Shown here one piece after another: positions 52,293-61,630 of a stretch of DNA of 64,000 nucleotides. The notes beneath the pieces are model-generated. The model searched no databases. It was not told the DNA's origin and saw only the letters and a program-made list of their open reading frames with translations. The DNA is taken from assembly GCF_900114875.1 (NCBI RefSeq), contig NZ_FPKW01000004.1, forward strand, positions 62,001 through 126,000, read 5' to 3'. Made by a program: the position numbers and the translations under genes. The stretch comes from Chryseobacterium limigenitum. GTDB lineage: Bacteria > Bacteroidota > Bacteroidia > Flavobacteriales > Weeksellaceae. The first letter of the stretch is position 1. Every line of letters begins with the position of its first letter.

Positions 52293-52451
52293 TTAAAAAG
52301 TCACCTTGATATCAACCGGCTTTTTCATTTTGATGGTGATCGTTTCCAAATCATCTATAACTTCAAACTTTGCATCACATGAATTTCATCAATTTTTCCT
52401 GTACTTTTCTTTCTCCAAATATTCCTCTTTTGAAGTATCAAGGTTAATCAT
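52293..52451 (-). pseudogene. Small broken reading frame
   Basis: On the minus strand ATG 52451 opens INLDTSKEEYLEKEKYRK, meets two stops, then the same frame continues with KFEVIDDLETITIKMKKPVD and ends at TAA 52293. Dropping one base at the A run gives KIDEIHV, linking the two parts. It looks like a small gene with compensating frameshifts. Family unknown. The rest of the 52229-52679 spacer is AT-rich and empty. Confidence 0.35.
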
Positions 52452-52679
52452 TTGTTCTGATCTAGTGTTTTATAACCATTAGTAGATAATTACTTTTGCT
52501 TTAGTAAAAAATAATCTCATTACGAACTTATTTATAAGTGTGAAAATATATTGTAATACTCTGTTAAAAAATATACCACATATATAGGTGAATTTTGGAA
52601 TAGTTGTAAAAAAAATGTTTTATGGTTTGTTGTTTGATATTCAATTTAAACGGTTTAATTCTTATAAAATCACAAAATT

Positions 52680-53276
52680 ATGCTGATCCAAGAAGAACTT
52701 TTAGTAATATATGGAGCTATTTTTGAAAAGTATGAGCTTAATGACGAAATTTTCACAGAAGGCAGTTTTTCAAAATACTATTTTCAGATACGTACCGGAA
52801 TCGTACATCTTAATAACTATGATGAAGACGGAAGAGAATTTACCCAGCAAATATTGTCAGACGGAGAAAGCATAGGGGAATCTTTCCTTATCGGCGAGCT
52901 GCCATACACTGTTAATGCAGTTGCAAAGAGTAGATGCGAGATCATTAAGATTTCAAAAACTACATTTACAAAAATATTGAATGAAAACCCGGAAATATCT
53001 TTAAGATTGTTCAAGCAGGTAGCGGATAAGCTATCCGACAAGTATTATTTGATGTTTACCCTTATTTCCCAAGATCCAATGTATAAAGTAGAATACATCT
53101 TAAACCATCTTAAAAAGACTTCAGACTTTCACCGACCTTATTCCTATGAAGTCCCACTGACTAGGCAGCAGCTAGCGAATCTTACAGGTCTAAGAGTTGA
53201 AACGGTAATCCGTACAGTTAAAAAGCTTGAAAAAAACAATAAAATAAAAATTAGGAGCAAACGAATCTTTTGTTAA
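52680..53276 (+). CDS. Crp/Fnr-family transcriptional regulator
   Basis: 198 residues. The N-terminal part is a cyclic-nucleotide-binding-like roll (FTEGSFSKYYFQIRTGIVHL, then GESIGESFLIGELPYTVNAV). A dimer helix follows, and the C-terminal winged helix is VPLTRQQLANLTGLRVETVI, the standard Crp signature with an Arg-Gln-Gln pattern. No cysteine cluster for an iron-sulphur centre is visible. It is a single gene at the right edge of the island; target unknown. Confidence 0.9.
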   Translation: MLIQEELLVIYGAIFEKYELNDEIFTEGSFSKYYFQIRTGIVHLNNYDEDGREFTQQILSDGESIGESFLIGELPYTVNAVAKSRCEIIKISKTTFTKILNENPEISLRLFKQVADKLSDKYYLMFTLISQDPMYKVEYILNHLKKTSDFHRPYSYEVPLTRQQLANLTGLRVETVIRTVKKLEKNNKIKIRSKRIFC

Positions 53277-53486
53277 GTTTATATATTGTATAATCATAAG
53301 TCTAGCAATTCTTATTATTTTTTTACATTAAGAACTGAGTTTGATAATTCATAAATTTGCAAATCGTGATATATCTGGAGCAGAGATACAAAGCAATTTT
53401 TATGCAATTACGATCTAATCGACGCATACCTAAAGTATTAATACTGTTTTTTGATTTACAGCTAAAAAGTTATGATTATATGAAAA

Positions 53487-55274
53487 TTAATCAATGCGTA
53501 ACTTTTTACTTACTGTATCCCCTTGTGAGTTTTCCACGGCTATTATTAAAGAATTTTGATTGATATAGGAGGTGGTAACGATAAATTCCTTCTTATTGAT
53601 ATTGTCATATTTTTTGAGTATTCTACCGGAATAGTTATACAATATCACAGAAGTAATTTTCTCTTGCGGGCTTTTGATAACAATATTTTTATCAGAATCA
53701 GTATATATTTGGACAGAACTCACAGAATCATTCTGTGTTGAAAGGTTAGAAACTATGGTGACTGCATAGTCCTCCACCTGTCCGAAAACAGGAGCTGAAC
53801 AAGCAGAATAAGTCATCCCGGGCAAATCATAATCTCCGATCACCCTCATTCGTAATGCCGTATTTAAAAGGGCTCCTAAAGGTGGGGTTACAATCGCTGT
53901 AACTGTAGTAGAGCCCGGAATATTGGTCTGACTGAAAACCATTTCTGTATTTTCTTCAAAAATCCCATTGTTGTTATAATCGATATAGGCTTTAACAATG
54001 TGATGATAATTGTAGCCTACCGTTACTGAGAGCTCGGTAGGAGCATTTAAAGGGATACTTGTGAATGCCGTTCCAAGACAATAATTAGTGGAATAATCAG
54101 CATAAAACTGCGCATTTGACAAATTGTAAGTTTCAGTATAATTGTTAATATCTCCAAATTTGACCATGGCTATTCCCGAATGATGATCTCCGGCGCTTCC
54201 GGACATATATGTGGGTATACAGGTCGGGGTTAAATTGAAATTATTTTGCAAAGGTTGGGTAAGCAGTACAGGAGAATTGAGCAGGTTACTTCTATATTGC
54301 AGAAGTTGAGCAATAGCCCTGTTCTTTTGGCCAACAGTAAATCTGTTTCGGTTACAACCTGTATATGCCATAATATTCTGTTCTACGCCGTTAAATATAT
54401 TTCCGGTGCAGCTGTTAACAGTTCCGGTTGCACACAGGCTCCCTAATAAATCGGACATAGGATCGGTGTCGCAAACCATATCTCCGTCTAGCGTACAATC
54501 AGCATTGGGAGGGCAGGCGCTTCCATTTGAGCCTTCTTGGGTATGCCACAGTCCTAATGCATGCCCAAATTCATGGGCCATGGTAGCCTGGCCGGTAGAG
54601 CATACGTTCCCTATTAAAAAACTGTCATCAAACATTGGTATCGTTCCTGCAAAACTGGCATATCCGCTTGCAAGGAATGTACCTGTAGCCAGTTTATTTA
54701 CGATATAAATATTATAATATTTTGTAGGATCCCATCTTGATAATTGCGTTATCGTCGATTCATGAACGCCATTATATCCTGTGGCACTGTTGACTCCATA
54801 CTGAAGGTATTGGTTGTTCGACGAGAGGTTAGTGCGAGTAACACCATTAGTAGGAGTACAATTCGGAGCGATCTTTGCGAGAACAAGCCTTACGGGAATT
54901 ACCGTACCGCCATCAGCTTCTCCCAGAATCCCGGGAGCGGTTCCGGCAAAAACTTCATTTGTATAGTTAATCCATTCGATCACCTGCTGATCGGTTCTGT
55001 TGCCGGGGCTCCCTAAATTGCTCCCATCACTGATAATATGAACTACTACAGGGATCTCATAAATCTGATTTTTGGAAGTACTTATTTTTCCGCTTTTGGT
55101 GAGATCTGAAAGTTTAAGATTAAAAGCTTTGGCTTCAGCTTTAAGGTAAGGATATTGCACGTATATATTTTCCATACGCACACTTGTTGCACAACTGTTG
55201 ATATATTTTACATCCGATTGTTGAGCAACGCAAAATTGAGTAAACAGGCTAGCGGTGAGGATCAGTTTTTTCAT
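53487..55274 (-). CDS. Secreted M43-type zinc metalloprotease with type IX-like sorting tail
   Basis: 595 residues. Signal peptide about 1-17 (ends CVAQ). The catalytic zinc motif is HEFGHALGLWH, followed by the Met-turn NIMAYTGC, typical of the pappalysin/cytophagalysin (M43) group. A middle beta domain resembles GEVED-type domains (FGQVEDYAV). The last 80 residues (VQIYTDSDKNIVIKSPQE, LYNYSGRILKKY) are a type IX secretion sorting domain. It is probably secreted or surface-attached and degrades protein. It is divergent from nothing recognisable at its start. Confidence 0.92.
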   Translation of the reverse strand: MKKLILTASLFTQFCVAQQSDVKYINSCATSVRMENIYVQYPYLKAEAKAFNLKLSDLTKSGKISTSKNQIYEIPVVVHIISDGSNLGSPGNRTDQQVIEWINYTNEVFAGTAPGILGEADGGTVIPVRLVLAKIAPNCTPTNGVTRTNLSSNNQYLQYGVNSATGYNGVHESTITQLSRWDPTKYYNIYIVNKLATGTFLASGYASFAGTIPMFDDSFLIGNVCSTGQATMAHEFGHALGLWHTQEGSNGSACPPNADCTLDGDMVCDTDPMSDLLGSLCATGTVNSCTGNIFNGVEQNIMAYTGCNRNRFTVGQKNRAIAQLLQYRSNLLNSPVLLTQPLQNNFNLTPTCIPTYMSGSAGDHHSGIAMVKFGDINNYTETYNLSNAQFYADYSTNYCLGTAFTSIPLNAPTELSVTVGYNYHHIVKAYIDYNNNGIFEENTEMVFSQTNIPGSTTVTAIVTPPLGALLNTALRMRVIGDYDLPGMTYSACSAPVFGQVEDYAVTIVSNLSTQNDSVSSVQIYTDSDKNIVIKSPQEKITSVILYNYSGRILKKYDNINKKEFIVTTSYINQNSLIIAVENSQGDTVSKKLRID

Positions 55275-55348
55275 GGTAGTTTATTACGAAAATACATAAT
55301 TTCAGTCAAAGTGAATTTTGTAACTTTTACAATCGTACATTGATGTAT

Positions 55349-55717
55349 TCAGTTACCAAGAATTTTTTTGCTTTTTTTTCCAAAACAAAATGCAGAAATT
55401 TCTTTTAAGCCTGTTTTAATTTTCTCCATCATTTCGGAGAAATTAATGTCATTCTCAACGGTGCTAATCGAAGTGGCTATTCCTTTTATATTGTGTTTAG
55501 TGTTTGATACAGCAAATACATAGATTATTTCAGAGTCATATTCGGTTTCGTAGCAAATGTATATCTTATCAATAGCAAATTCAGATGTGTTGAGATTAGT
55601 AATTTTTTTTGTGTCAGTCGATCCTGAAAGCATAGATTTCATGATGTCGAAATCCAGAGCATATCCTTCGTTCAGCAATTCTGAAATTACGTCATGCAAT
55701 AATATAATTTCTTCCAT
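55349..55717 (-). CDS. Hypothetical protein
   Basis: 122 residues, no signal peptide. The first half is helical (ILLHDVISELLNEGYALDFD). The middle looks like a small beta sheet (FAIDKIYICYETEYDSEIIY), and the end is basic. No motif is known to me. It lies 15 nt after the lipoprotein gene and may be cotranscribed with it and the efflux operon. Function unknown. Confidence 0.6.
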   Translation of the reverse strand: MEEIILLHDVISELLNEGYALDFDIMKSMLSGSTDTKKITNLNTSEFAIDKIYICYETEYDSEIIYVFAVSNTKHNIKGIATSISTVENDINFSEMMEKIKTGLKEISAFCFGKKSKKILGN

Positions 55718-55732
55718 TTTAAAATTTTAGAG

Positions 55733-56161
55733 TTATTTCCAGCTGCCCTGCATTGAAATTTCGAGATGTTCACCTTTAACCTCCATATCTATGGGAAAAA
55801 TGATTTTATAATCATCCATATGAACAGAACACCTATCAATGTATCCAGTTATATTGCCCCACAATTCCAAATGATAAGAAGTACCGTACAAGTTCATTTC
55901 AGGTGATGGATACATTTTCAGAGTTGCAGGAAGCGGTAAATCACTGGGATAAAGTTCAGTCTCTGCAATACTGATTTTACTTTCCTCTTTGAAAACTTTG
56001 ATAAAAAGTTTTTGTTCCGGAAGGGATTTTTCTTTTTCAAATTGTTCTAACTTTACTGTATTCAATTGAAAAGTCCGGTCGTCATTCTGGCATGAAAAAA
56101 GAAAAAATAAAGCTGATACAAGGAAAAATGAAATGATCTTTTTTGTACTATTTGTTTTCAT
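55733..56161 (-). CDS. Small lipoprotein of unknown function
   Basis: 142 residues with a lipoprotein signal: a basic start, a hydrophobic stretch and LFFLFSC, with Cys24 as the lipidation site followed by QND. The rest is a compact beta-rich domain (YSGS-like strands such as YHLELWGNITGYIDRCSVHM). It is likely anchored in the outer or inner membrane. It lies 25 nt after the MFS gene. Confidence 0.75.
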   Translation of the reverse strand: MKTNSTKKIISFFLVSALFFLFSCQNDDRTFQLNTVKLEQFEKEKSLPEQKLFIKVFKEESKISIAETELYPSDLPLPATLKMYPSPEMNLYGTSYHLELWGNITGYIDRCSVHMDDYKIIFPIDMEVKGEHLEISMQGSWK

Positions 56162-56186
56162 AAAATTAATTTAAAAATTGATATGT

Positions 56187-57803
56187 TTATGCTGGTGATA
56201 AACGTTTCGATTTCAGGTAAAGCACTGTACGATTGAGATAAGGAAAAAGAAGAATCAGCAACAATGTTATTGAAAGCATCCATACCATCATTTCATAATA
56301 ATCCATTGCAAATCTTAGTTGACTCTGTAAATTCACTCTCTCTCTTAGCAATTTTTCAGCTCCCTTTACGGCATGATCTTCAAGCATTCCTTTTCCACCA
56401 AGCTTCATGGTTTGTCGATGCAGGAAGTCTTTTATTGACGGATCTATGGCGCTTAAACGATCCTGAAAAGCGTTGTAATGCCTACTCTTTTGATATAATT
56501 CATAGTAATTGATCAATGCAATACTTGCGCAAAATCCTAAATAACGAATAGCCAATGCTGTGGCGGCTGCAGACGGGCCAATTTGCAGTGGCACCGAAGA
56601 GATAATGTAAATGATGGTCGGGACCATAATGAGACCAATTCCTAACCCTTGGATAAACAAGGGAATAAAATAGTTAAATTCGTCAGCCTGTACATCAAAT
56701 GAAAAATACATTACTGCATGAAACATCAACAAGGTAAAGAAACCGGGCACCCAAATACTTCTGATATTTTTTTTCTGCAAAACCAGACAACAGGCGACAA
56801 TAATTCCAGTAATAAGTCCTAAAAGATTAAAGATATTGATGTAAGAAAGATAAAACGGATCAAAATGAAGAACAGAAATAAAGTAACTATTTGTAATTCC
56901 TGAGGCAAAACGACAGATATACATTATAAAAAGAATGACAAGACCTACAGTAAAGTTTCTATATCTGAAAACACTCAAGTTTATATATGGTCTTTTTTTA
57001 AACGTTTGACGGAATACTAACAGTACCAGTAATGCTCCGATTGCAATTGTACTTCCTAAAATACGGTTATCTTCTAACCAGTAATATTCTTGTCCAAAAA
57101 CTGTAATATATCCGATTAGTATAAGTAAGGTACTGAAAATCGCAAAGCTTTCCCAATCTAATTTATAAAGTGGAAATCTCGAATTGATACGGTAATGTCT
57201 CATGGTTATTGCCAGAAAAATAAATCCTGGAAAATATAAAAACACTGCACCTTTATAGATATTGTTAAAATTATAAGAGTCAATAAGATCCGCCGTAATC
57301 AAATTATTAAATGGCAATGCACATATTAGAATTCCAAAGAATACTGAGAAGCTAATCTCACGACCTCTTTCACTGCTCAATCTGGTAAATATTAAACTTA
57401 GAGATAAATTTACATTACACGCAAACAACATTCCTTGAATAAAACGTACTGGAAAAAGAATATGAATCTCATTCGTATAATAACAGATGAGGCATGCCAT
57501 AATTTGAAGTGTCATAAACAATAGAAAATATTCTTTTGCCGCAAGAAAGCTAAAAAACCTTCTTTCAAGACTGTAAAATCCAACATATCCGGCATAAAAC
57601 AATGCAACAGAAAACTGAATATCCGCGGGTTCACAACCGTAATATCCAGCTGCTGCATTTATATTTGCCAAAGGAAGAAAAAATATAGTAATTCCTGGCA
57701 GTGTCATCATAAAAAGAATAATTTTTACAAGCCATTCCGGAATCCATTTTTTAAAAAAAGGAATCTTTCTAACCATTAGAACGTTTTTTGCCTGCATATA
57801 CAT
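56187..57803 (-). CDS. MFS (DHA2-like) drug/solute exporter
   Basis: 538 residues, with about 14 hydrophobic segments, the size of 14-helix DHA2/EmrB-type transporters. The first gene-proximal residues are alternative: Met at 57776 (MVRKIPFF) would reduce the overlap with the HlyD gene from 35 to 8 nt. Conserved motif positions are weak, for example LFPVRFIQGMLFACNVN. With the upstream HlyD and TolC genes it forms a tripartite pump across both membranes. The substrate is unknown; drugs or host-derived compounds are typical. Confidence 0.85.
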   Translation of the reverse strand: MYMQAKNVLMVRKIPFFKKWIPEWLVKIILFMMTLPGITIFFLPLANINAAAGYYGCEPADIQFSVALFYAGYVGFYSLERRFFSFLAAKEYFLLFMTLQIMACLICYYTNEIHILFPVRFIQGMLFACNVNLSLSLIFTRLSSERGREISFSVFFGILICALPFNNLITADLIDSYNFNNIYKGAVFLYFPGFIFLAITMRHYRINSRFPLYKLDWESFAIFSTLLILIGYITVFGQEYYWLEDNRILGSTIAIGALLVLLVFRQTFKKRPYINLSVFRYRNFTVGLVILFIMYICRFASGITNSYFISVLHFDPFYLSYINIFNLLGLITGIIVACCLVLQKKNIRSIWVPGFFTLLMFHAVMYFSFDVQADEFNYFIPLFIQGLGIGLIMVPTIIYIISSVPLQIGPSAAATALAIRYLGFCASIALINYYELYQKSRHYNAFQDRLSAIDPSIKDFLHRQTMKLGGKGMLEDHAVKGAEKLLRERVNLQSQLRFAMDYYEMMVWMLSITLLLILLFPYLNRTVLYLKSKRLSPA

Positions 57804-58833
57804 TGACGTTCATGCCTACTTTCAACACATCAATATCTTTTCTTTTCCCATCTATCTTGATCCTTACTGGAATACGTTGAACAATCTTCACATAATTTCC
57901 TGTAGAGTTATCAGGAGGTAATAACGAAAAACTGGAGCCTGTAGCAGGAGAAAGAGAAATAATAGTTCCCCTAAACTCCCTGTCAGGATAAGAGTCTGCT
58001 ACAATTTTAACATGGTCACCGATGCGCATATCTTTAATCTGGGTTTCTTTATAATTAGCAACTACCCATTTGTCTGTTTCGTTGTTTACAATAAAAGCTA
58101 ATGTTTCACCAGCATCAATCATCTGTCCTACTTCAACTGTTCTCCGTCCCATTCGTCCGTCGTAGGGCGACACAATAACGGTATAAGAGACATCCAGTTT
58201 ATGACGGTTTAAAAGTGCCTCGAGTTTTGTTATTTCCGCATGTACAACGGTTTTCTCAGCTTGAATATCGTTTATTTTTGATTTAGACGCTGCGTAAGTA
58301 TCCTGGGAAGCTTGATATTCACTGTTGTTTACATCCAATCCTGCTTTTACATCTTCGAGTCGTTGTTTTGTAGCTGACTCTTCATTGTAAAGACTCTGAT
58401 ATCTCTTATAATCAAGTTCTTGCTTCCATACTTTGGCCTTGTTAGCTTCTACTTTAGCTTGTGCTGAAGCAGCCTCCTTTTCCATCGTACGAGTAGTACT
58501 TTCTAATACTTTTATTTGAGCACGAGCCCTTTGAAGGGCAGCCTGTGTTTGTTCTTGCTGCAATACATATTCTCTGTTGTCAATAATTAAGAGAGTGTCT
58601 CCTTTTTTCACTTCCTGATTTTCCTCGAACTTTACATCAACGATAAATCCACCAGCCCTCGAAATAACGGGATTTACATATTCCTGAACCTGAGCATCAT
58701 TGGTCTGTTCGTATTTGTAAAAATTTAAAAGGGTAAAGATTCCCCAAATTGCAAGTGCAGCAACAATGAGACCTGAAACCCATCCGGTAATTTTGGTAAT
58801 TAATTTGTCTGTAGGAGTATATTTCTTTTTCAT
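57769..58833 (-). CDS. HlyD/EmrA-family periplasmic adaptor
   Basis: 354 residues. One N-terminal membrane segment (about 17-36), then the biotinyl-lipoyl half motif NPVISRAGGFIVDVKFEENQ, a coiled-coil hairpin (about 90-200), the second lipoyl half VIVSPYDGRMGRRTVEVGQM and a beta-barrel region. This is a membrane fusion protein that links the inner-membrane pump to the outer-membrane TolC-like channel. It is 4 nt after the TolC gene and overlaps the MFS gene. Confidence 0.93.
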   Translation of the reverse strand: MKKKYTPTDKLITKITGWVSGLIVAALAIWGIFTLLNFYKYEQTNDAQVQEYVNPVISRAGGFIVDVKFEENQEVKKGDTLLIIDNREYVLQQEQTQAALQRARAQIKVLESTTRTMEKEAASAQAKVEANKAKVWKQELDYKRYQSLYNEESATKQRLEDVKAGLDVNNSEYQASQDTYAASKSKINDIQAEKTVVHAEITKLEALLNRHKLDVSYTVIVSPYDGRMGRRTVEVGQMIDAGETLAFIVNNETDKWVVANYKETQIKDMRIGDHVKIVADSYPDREFRGTIISLSPATGSSFSLLPPDNSTGNYVKIVQRIPVRIKIDGKRKDIDVLKVGMNVNVYAGKKRSNG

Positions 58834-58837
58834 ATTT

Positions 58838-60157
58838 TTATAAAATCCCTATGATATTTTGTAATAAGTAATAATTGTTTTGTGCAAGGATCTTAGCCGA
58901 TTCCAGCTCAAATTTTGTTTGTAATAACTGAATGTCTGCGTCCAGTAGATCTGTAATCAGCGATGTTTGGCTGAAGTACGTATTTTTAATAATCCTTGCA
59001 TTCTCTTTGGCTTGTATAACATTTACTTCTGCCACCTTAATTTGTTCCAATGCTTCCTGATATCTAAGGTAAGCTTCCTTTACCTGCTGTCTTACTTTAT
59101 CTTCAGTATCTTTATGAGTTTCTTCTTCTTTCTCAAATTCAATTTTTGCAGCTTTTACTTTTTGAGGGTTGTGATAAAGGGATGACAAAGAAAACGACGC
59201 TTTTATACCAACAACTCCCAAAGAATACCAGTATGGATTATAGGGGAAAAGGAAAATCTGCGGATTGGCATAATAAAATTCTCCGTATAAACCGATCTTG
59301 GGAGTAACATTTGCTTTTACTTGCTTAAGCTTTAGCATGCTAAGCTCTGTGTGCTGTTCTGAAACATGATAGTCAAAAGAATGTTCCAAGGCGCTGTTCA
59401 GATATTCATCATAGGTAGCCTTTTCATCCCATTCACTAAATGGAAATTCGGGGATTATAATCTGCTCGTCGGGAACTCCCAAAATAATATTGAGTTTTTG
59501 AGTGGCTATGAGAATATCATTTTCTATAGTAATTAGGGCCATTTCACGACGGGAAAGTTCAAGTTCGATTCTCAGCAAATCACTTTTCAAAACAACACCG
59601 TTTTTATAAAGTGATTTTATTTCTTTTAGTTGCGCTTTTTGATCACCAATATCATTCTTAATTAAATCTCTGAAAATAAAGATTTTTTGAAGATCAAGGT
59701 ACAATGCAGCTGTTTTATAATGAATATCAGAAATTGCCTTCTTCTTTTGAATTTCTCTTATCTTCTGTAGTGTTGCATTTTCTTTAATTTTAAGGTTCAG
59801 CTTGTTTCCGTTATAAATGTTCAAGTAGAAATCTGCACCAACTTTATAAAGTGTGTGGATTATCTCATGTTGTGATGGCTTAGAAAAAAGGCCGTTTTCA
59901 TAGATGGGTATATTAGAAGCCTTTTCAGCAGATCCCTTTACTTCAATTTCCGGAAGGCGTTCCATTTTTGCATCCTTTAGTTCAGCATTAGCAATTTCTT
60001 CTTCCATATTTTTTATTCTTATATGGCGGCTATTCTCTTCAGCTTTTTGCCATGCATCTTTTAAAGTTAGTCTAAGAGTATCACTTTTGAGACTTGCGTT
60101 GGCCAACAGGACAGGACTACCACCAAATATTAGTAGTCCGATTAAATAGATTTTCAT
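58838..60157 (-). CDS. TolC-family outer-membrane efflux protein
   Basis: An upstream start at 60229 exists, but ATG 60157 gives a signal peptide (MKIYLIGLLIFGGSPVLLAN) and 439 residues. The protein has two helical-hairpin halves with outer-membrane-factor repeats (KMERLPEIEVKGSAEK; VKANVTPKIGLYGEFYYANP). It forms the exit duct of the pump with the HlyD and MFS proteins. It is the first gene of that operon and is divergent from the AraC gene at 60291. Confidence 0.92.
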   Translation of the reverse strand: MKIYLIGLLIFGGSPVLLANASLKSDTLRLTLKDAWQKAEENSRHIRIKNMEEEIANAELKDAKMERLPEIEVKGSAEKASNIPIYENGLFSKPSQHEIIHTLYKVGADFYLNIYNGNKLNLKIKENATLQKIREIQKKKAISDIHYKTAALYLDLQKIFIFRDLIKNDIGDQKAQLKEIKSLYKNGVVLKSDLLRIELELSRREMALITIENDILIATQKLNIILGVPDEQIIIPEFPFSEWDEKATYDEYLNSALEHSFDYHVSEQHTELSMLKLKQVKANVTPKIGLYGEFYYANPQIFLFPYNPYWYSLGVVGIKASFSLSSLYHNPQKVKAAKIEFEKEEETHKDTEDKVRQQVKEAYLRYQEALEQIKVAEVNVIQAKENARIIKNTYFSQTSLITDLLDADIQLLQTKFELESAKILAQNNYYLLQNIIGIL

Positions 60158-60255
60158 CTGAATTTTTCGAATTATTATGCTTGCAAATTTATCAGGTCTT
60201 AAGAGATTTATTTTATCTAAAATAGTCAAGTATTACATAATTCCGGCCAAATTAT

Positions 60256-60263
60256 TATATTTG
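60256..60263 (+). promoter_or_regulatory. -7 element of the AraC gene promoter
   Basis: TATATTTG lies 28 nt before the AraC ATG and matches TAnnTTTG. The short 133-nt gap to the efflux start makes this a shared control region for regulator and pump. Confidence 0.6.
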
Positions 60264-60290
60264 CATAATTCTAAATTATAGAATTCTTAT

Positions 60291-61094
60291 ATGGGACTTA
60301 TTGCAGCTCTTCCAGACATTGATAAATATGATAATAGTGTATTTGTAATGCATGAAGCATCAGAAAAACTCATCCCTTTTCATAAACACACGAAGGGGCA
60401 GCTAAGTTACGTGGAGGGAGGAATTGCGTATATAACTATTGACAATCGTACTTATGTTGTCCCTGCAAGACATTTTTTTTGGATTCCTCAAGGTTTAGAA
60501 CATATCCTTCAGATTGGTCACTCGGCCACAGTGCTACGATCGCTATACTTTTACGCTCACGATGATTTTTCCGATGCTTTTTTCAGTCGGCTAGGTATTT
60601 ATCCCGCCTCTGAGCTCCTGATACAAATGATTAAATATACCGAAATTTGGGACGAAAGGCACGTAACTTCTATGGACGAAAATTTCGAGTTTTTAATAGC
60701 GTTAAAAAAGATTCTCCCGGGAACCCATAAACAACCTTTACCTATCATCCTTCCTGTTACCCAGAACAAGCAAATGTTGAGAATTGTTAATTATCTTGAA
60801 AATACTATAGAAGAAAAACATAGCCTTACTAGTATAAGTAAAAAGTTCGGGTTGAGTGAACGTTCACTCTCACGCCTTTTTAAGACCGATATGGATATTT
60901 CTTTTCTTCAATATCTGAAAACGCTAAGGATTATTAAAGCTATCGAGCTGCTTCTGAATACAAACAAATCCATTAACGAAATTGCAGATGAGGTGGGGTA
61001 CAGTTCAATTAGTTCGTTCAGTGATACTTTTCGTGAGTTTACAAGATCCAGACCCACCGATTTGAGAAAGGTCAATGTTAAAACGCCTAAATAA
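60291..61094 (+). CDS. AraC-family regulator, likely of the efflux operon
   Basis: 267 residues. The cupin sensor region has HKHTKGQLSYVEGGIAYITI, then PARHFFWIPQGLEH with paired histidines. The DNA-binding half has LTSISKKFGLSERSLSRLFK and NEIADEVGYSSISSFSDTFR. This layout is like AraC regulators that sit divergent to efflux pumps. It probably controls the divergent TolC/HlyD/MFS operon, inferred from position. Confidence 0.9.
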   Translation: MGLIAALPDIDKYDNSVFVMHEASEKLIPFHKHTKGQLSYVEGGIAYITIDNRTYVVPARHFFWIPQGLEHILQIGHSATVLRSLYFYAHDDFSDAFFSRLGIYPASELLIQMIKYTEIWDERHVTSMDENFEFLIALKKILPGTHKQPLPIILPVTQNKQMLRIVNYLENTIEEKHSLTSISKKFGLSERSLSRLFKTDMDISFLQYLKTLRIIKAIELLLNTNKSINEIADEVGYSSISSFSDTFREFTRSRPTDLRKVNVKTPK

Positions 61095-61141
61095 TAGTCA
61101 CTTGGAAGCAAACTCAAACTCATATAAAATTATTATTATCC

Positions 61142-61309
61142 TTAGGGTTTGGAGTATAGTAAGCTGCCCGGGCTTTTAGCGCTATTTAAAGTTACATAAC
61201 GGCTTTCGGTAGGATCTTTAAGAACCAGTAAACTTGTATTATACTCTTGAAATTTGGCTGCATTGTTTGTCAATTGACTTTGAAATTCTTTTTGATGTTT
61301 ATAGAACAT
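61142..61309 (-). pseudogene. Truncated C-terminal fragment of an anti-sigma factor (RskA-like)
   Basis: A short frame (55 codons) on the minus strand reads HQKEFQSQLTNNAAKFQEYN, then LVLKDPTESRYVTLNSAKSP. The coiled stretch followed by xxxxDPxxxxVxLxxxxxSPxS resembles the C-terminal domain of RskA-type anti-sigma factors. The N-terminal sigma-binding domain and the membrane helix are absent. It lies downstream of the ECF sigma gene on the same strand, where its anti-sigma gene would be expected. Identification is by pattern memory. Confidence 0.5.
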
Positions 61310-61577
61310 TCACTTTCGACTGAAACCTGATTCCCAATGTCATCTTTAAATCATTATTATTTTAATGCTTTAAAATCTGCTCTTCAATGAGCTAAGGTCC
61401 GGAAAAGATTAAAAACTCTTTCAGTGGCTCGTGCAATTATTGTTTTTTCACTACATGACAATTGGTTTAATGCGTGACATTCTTAACATAGGTTTTATTT
61501 AATTGCTCTTTAGGACTATAATGCAACTGATTGACGACAATGTTTTCAATTCCTATGTTAGTTATAAATTCTAGTAT

Positions 61578-61597
61578 AATGCTGCCGAAGCAGCATT
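61578..61597 (-). terminator. Hairpin after the sigma factor gene
   Basis: AATGCTGC (61578-61585), tetraloop CGAA and GCAGCATT (61590-61597) form a compact 8-bp hairpin 34 nt beyond the sigma-gene stop. A T run is short. It could terminate the sigma transcript and so separate it from the decayed anti-sigma fragment. The remaining 61310-61577 spacer shows no gene. Confidence 0.5.
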
Positions 61598-61630
61598 GTG
61601 GATTGCAGTATGTTCAGTATATAACTTTAA

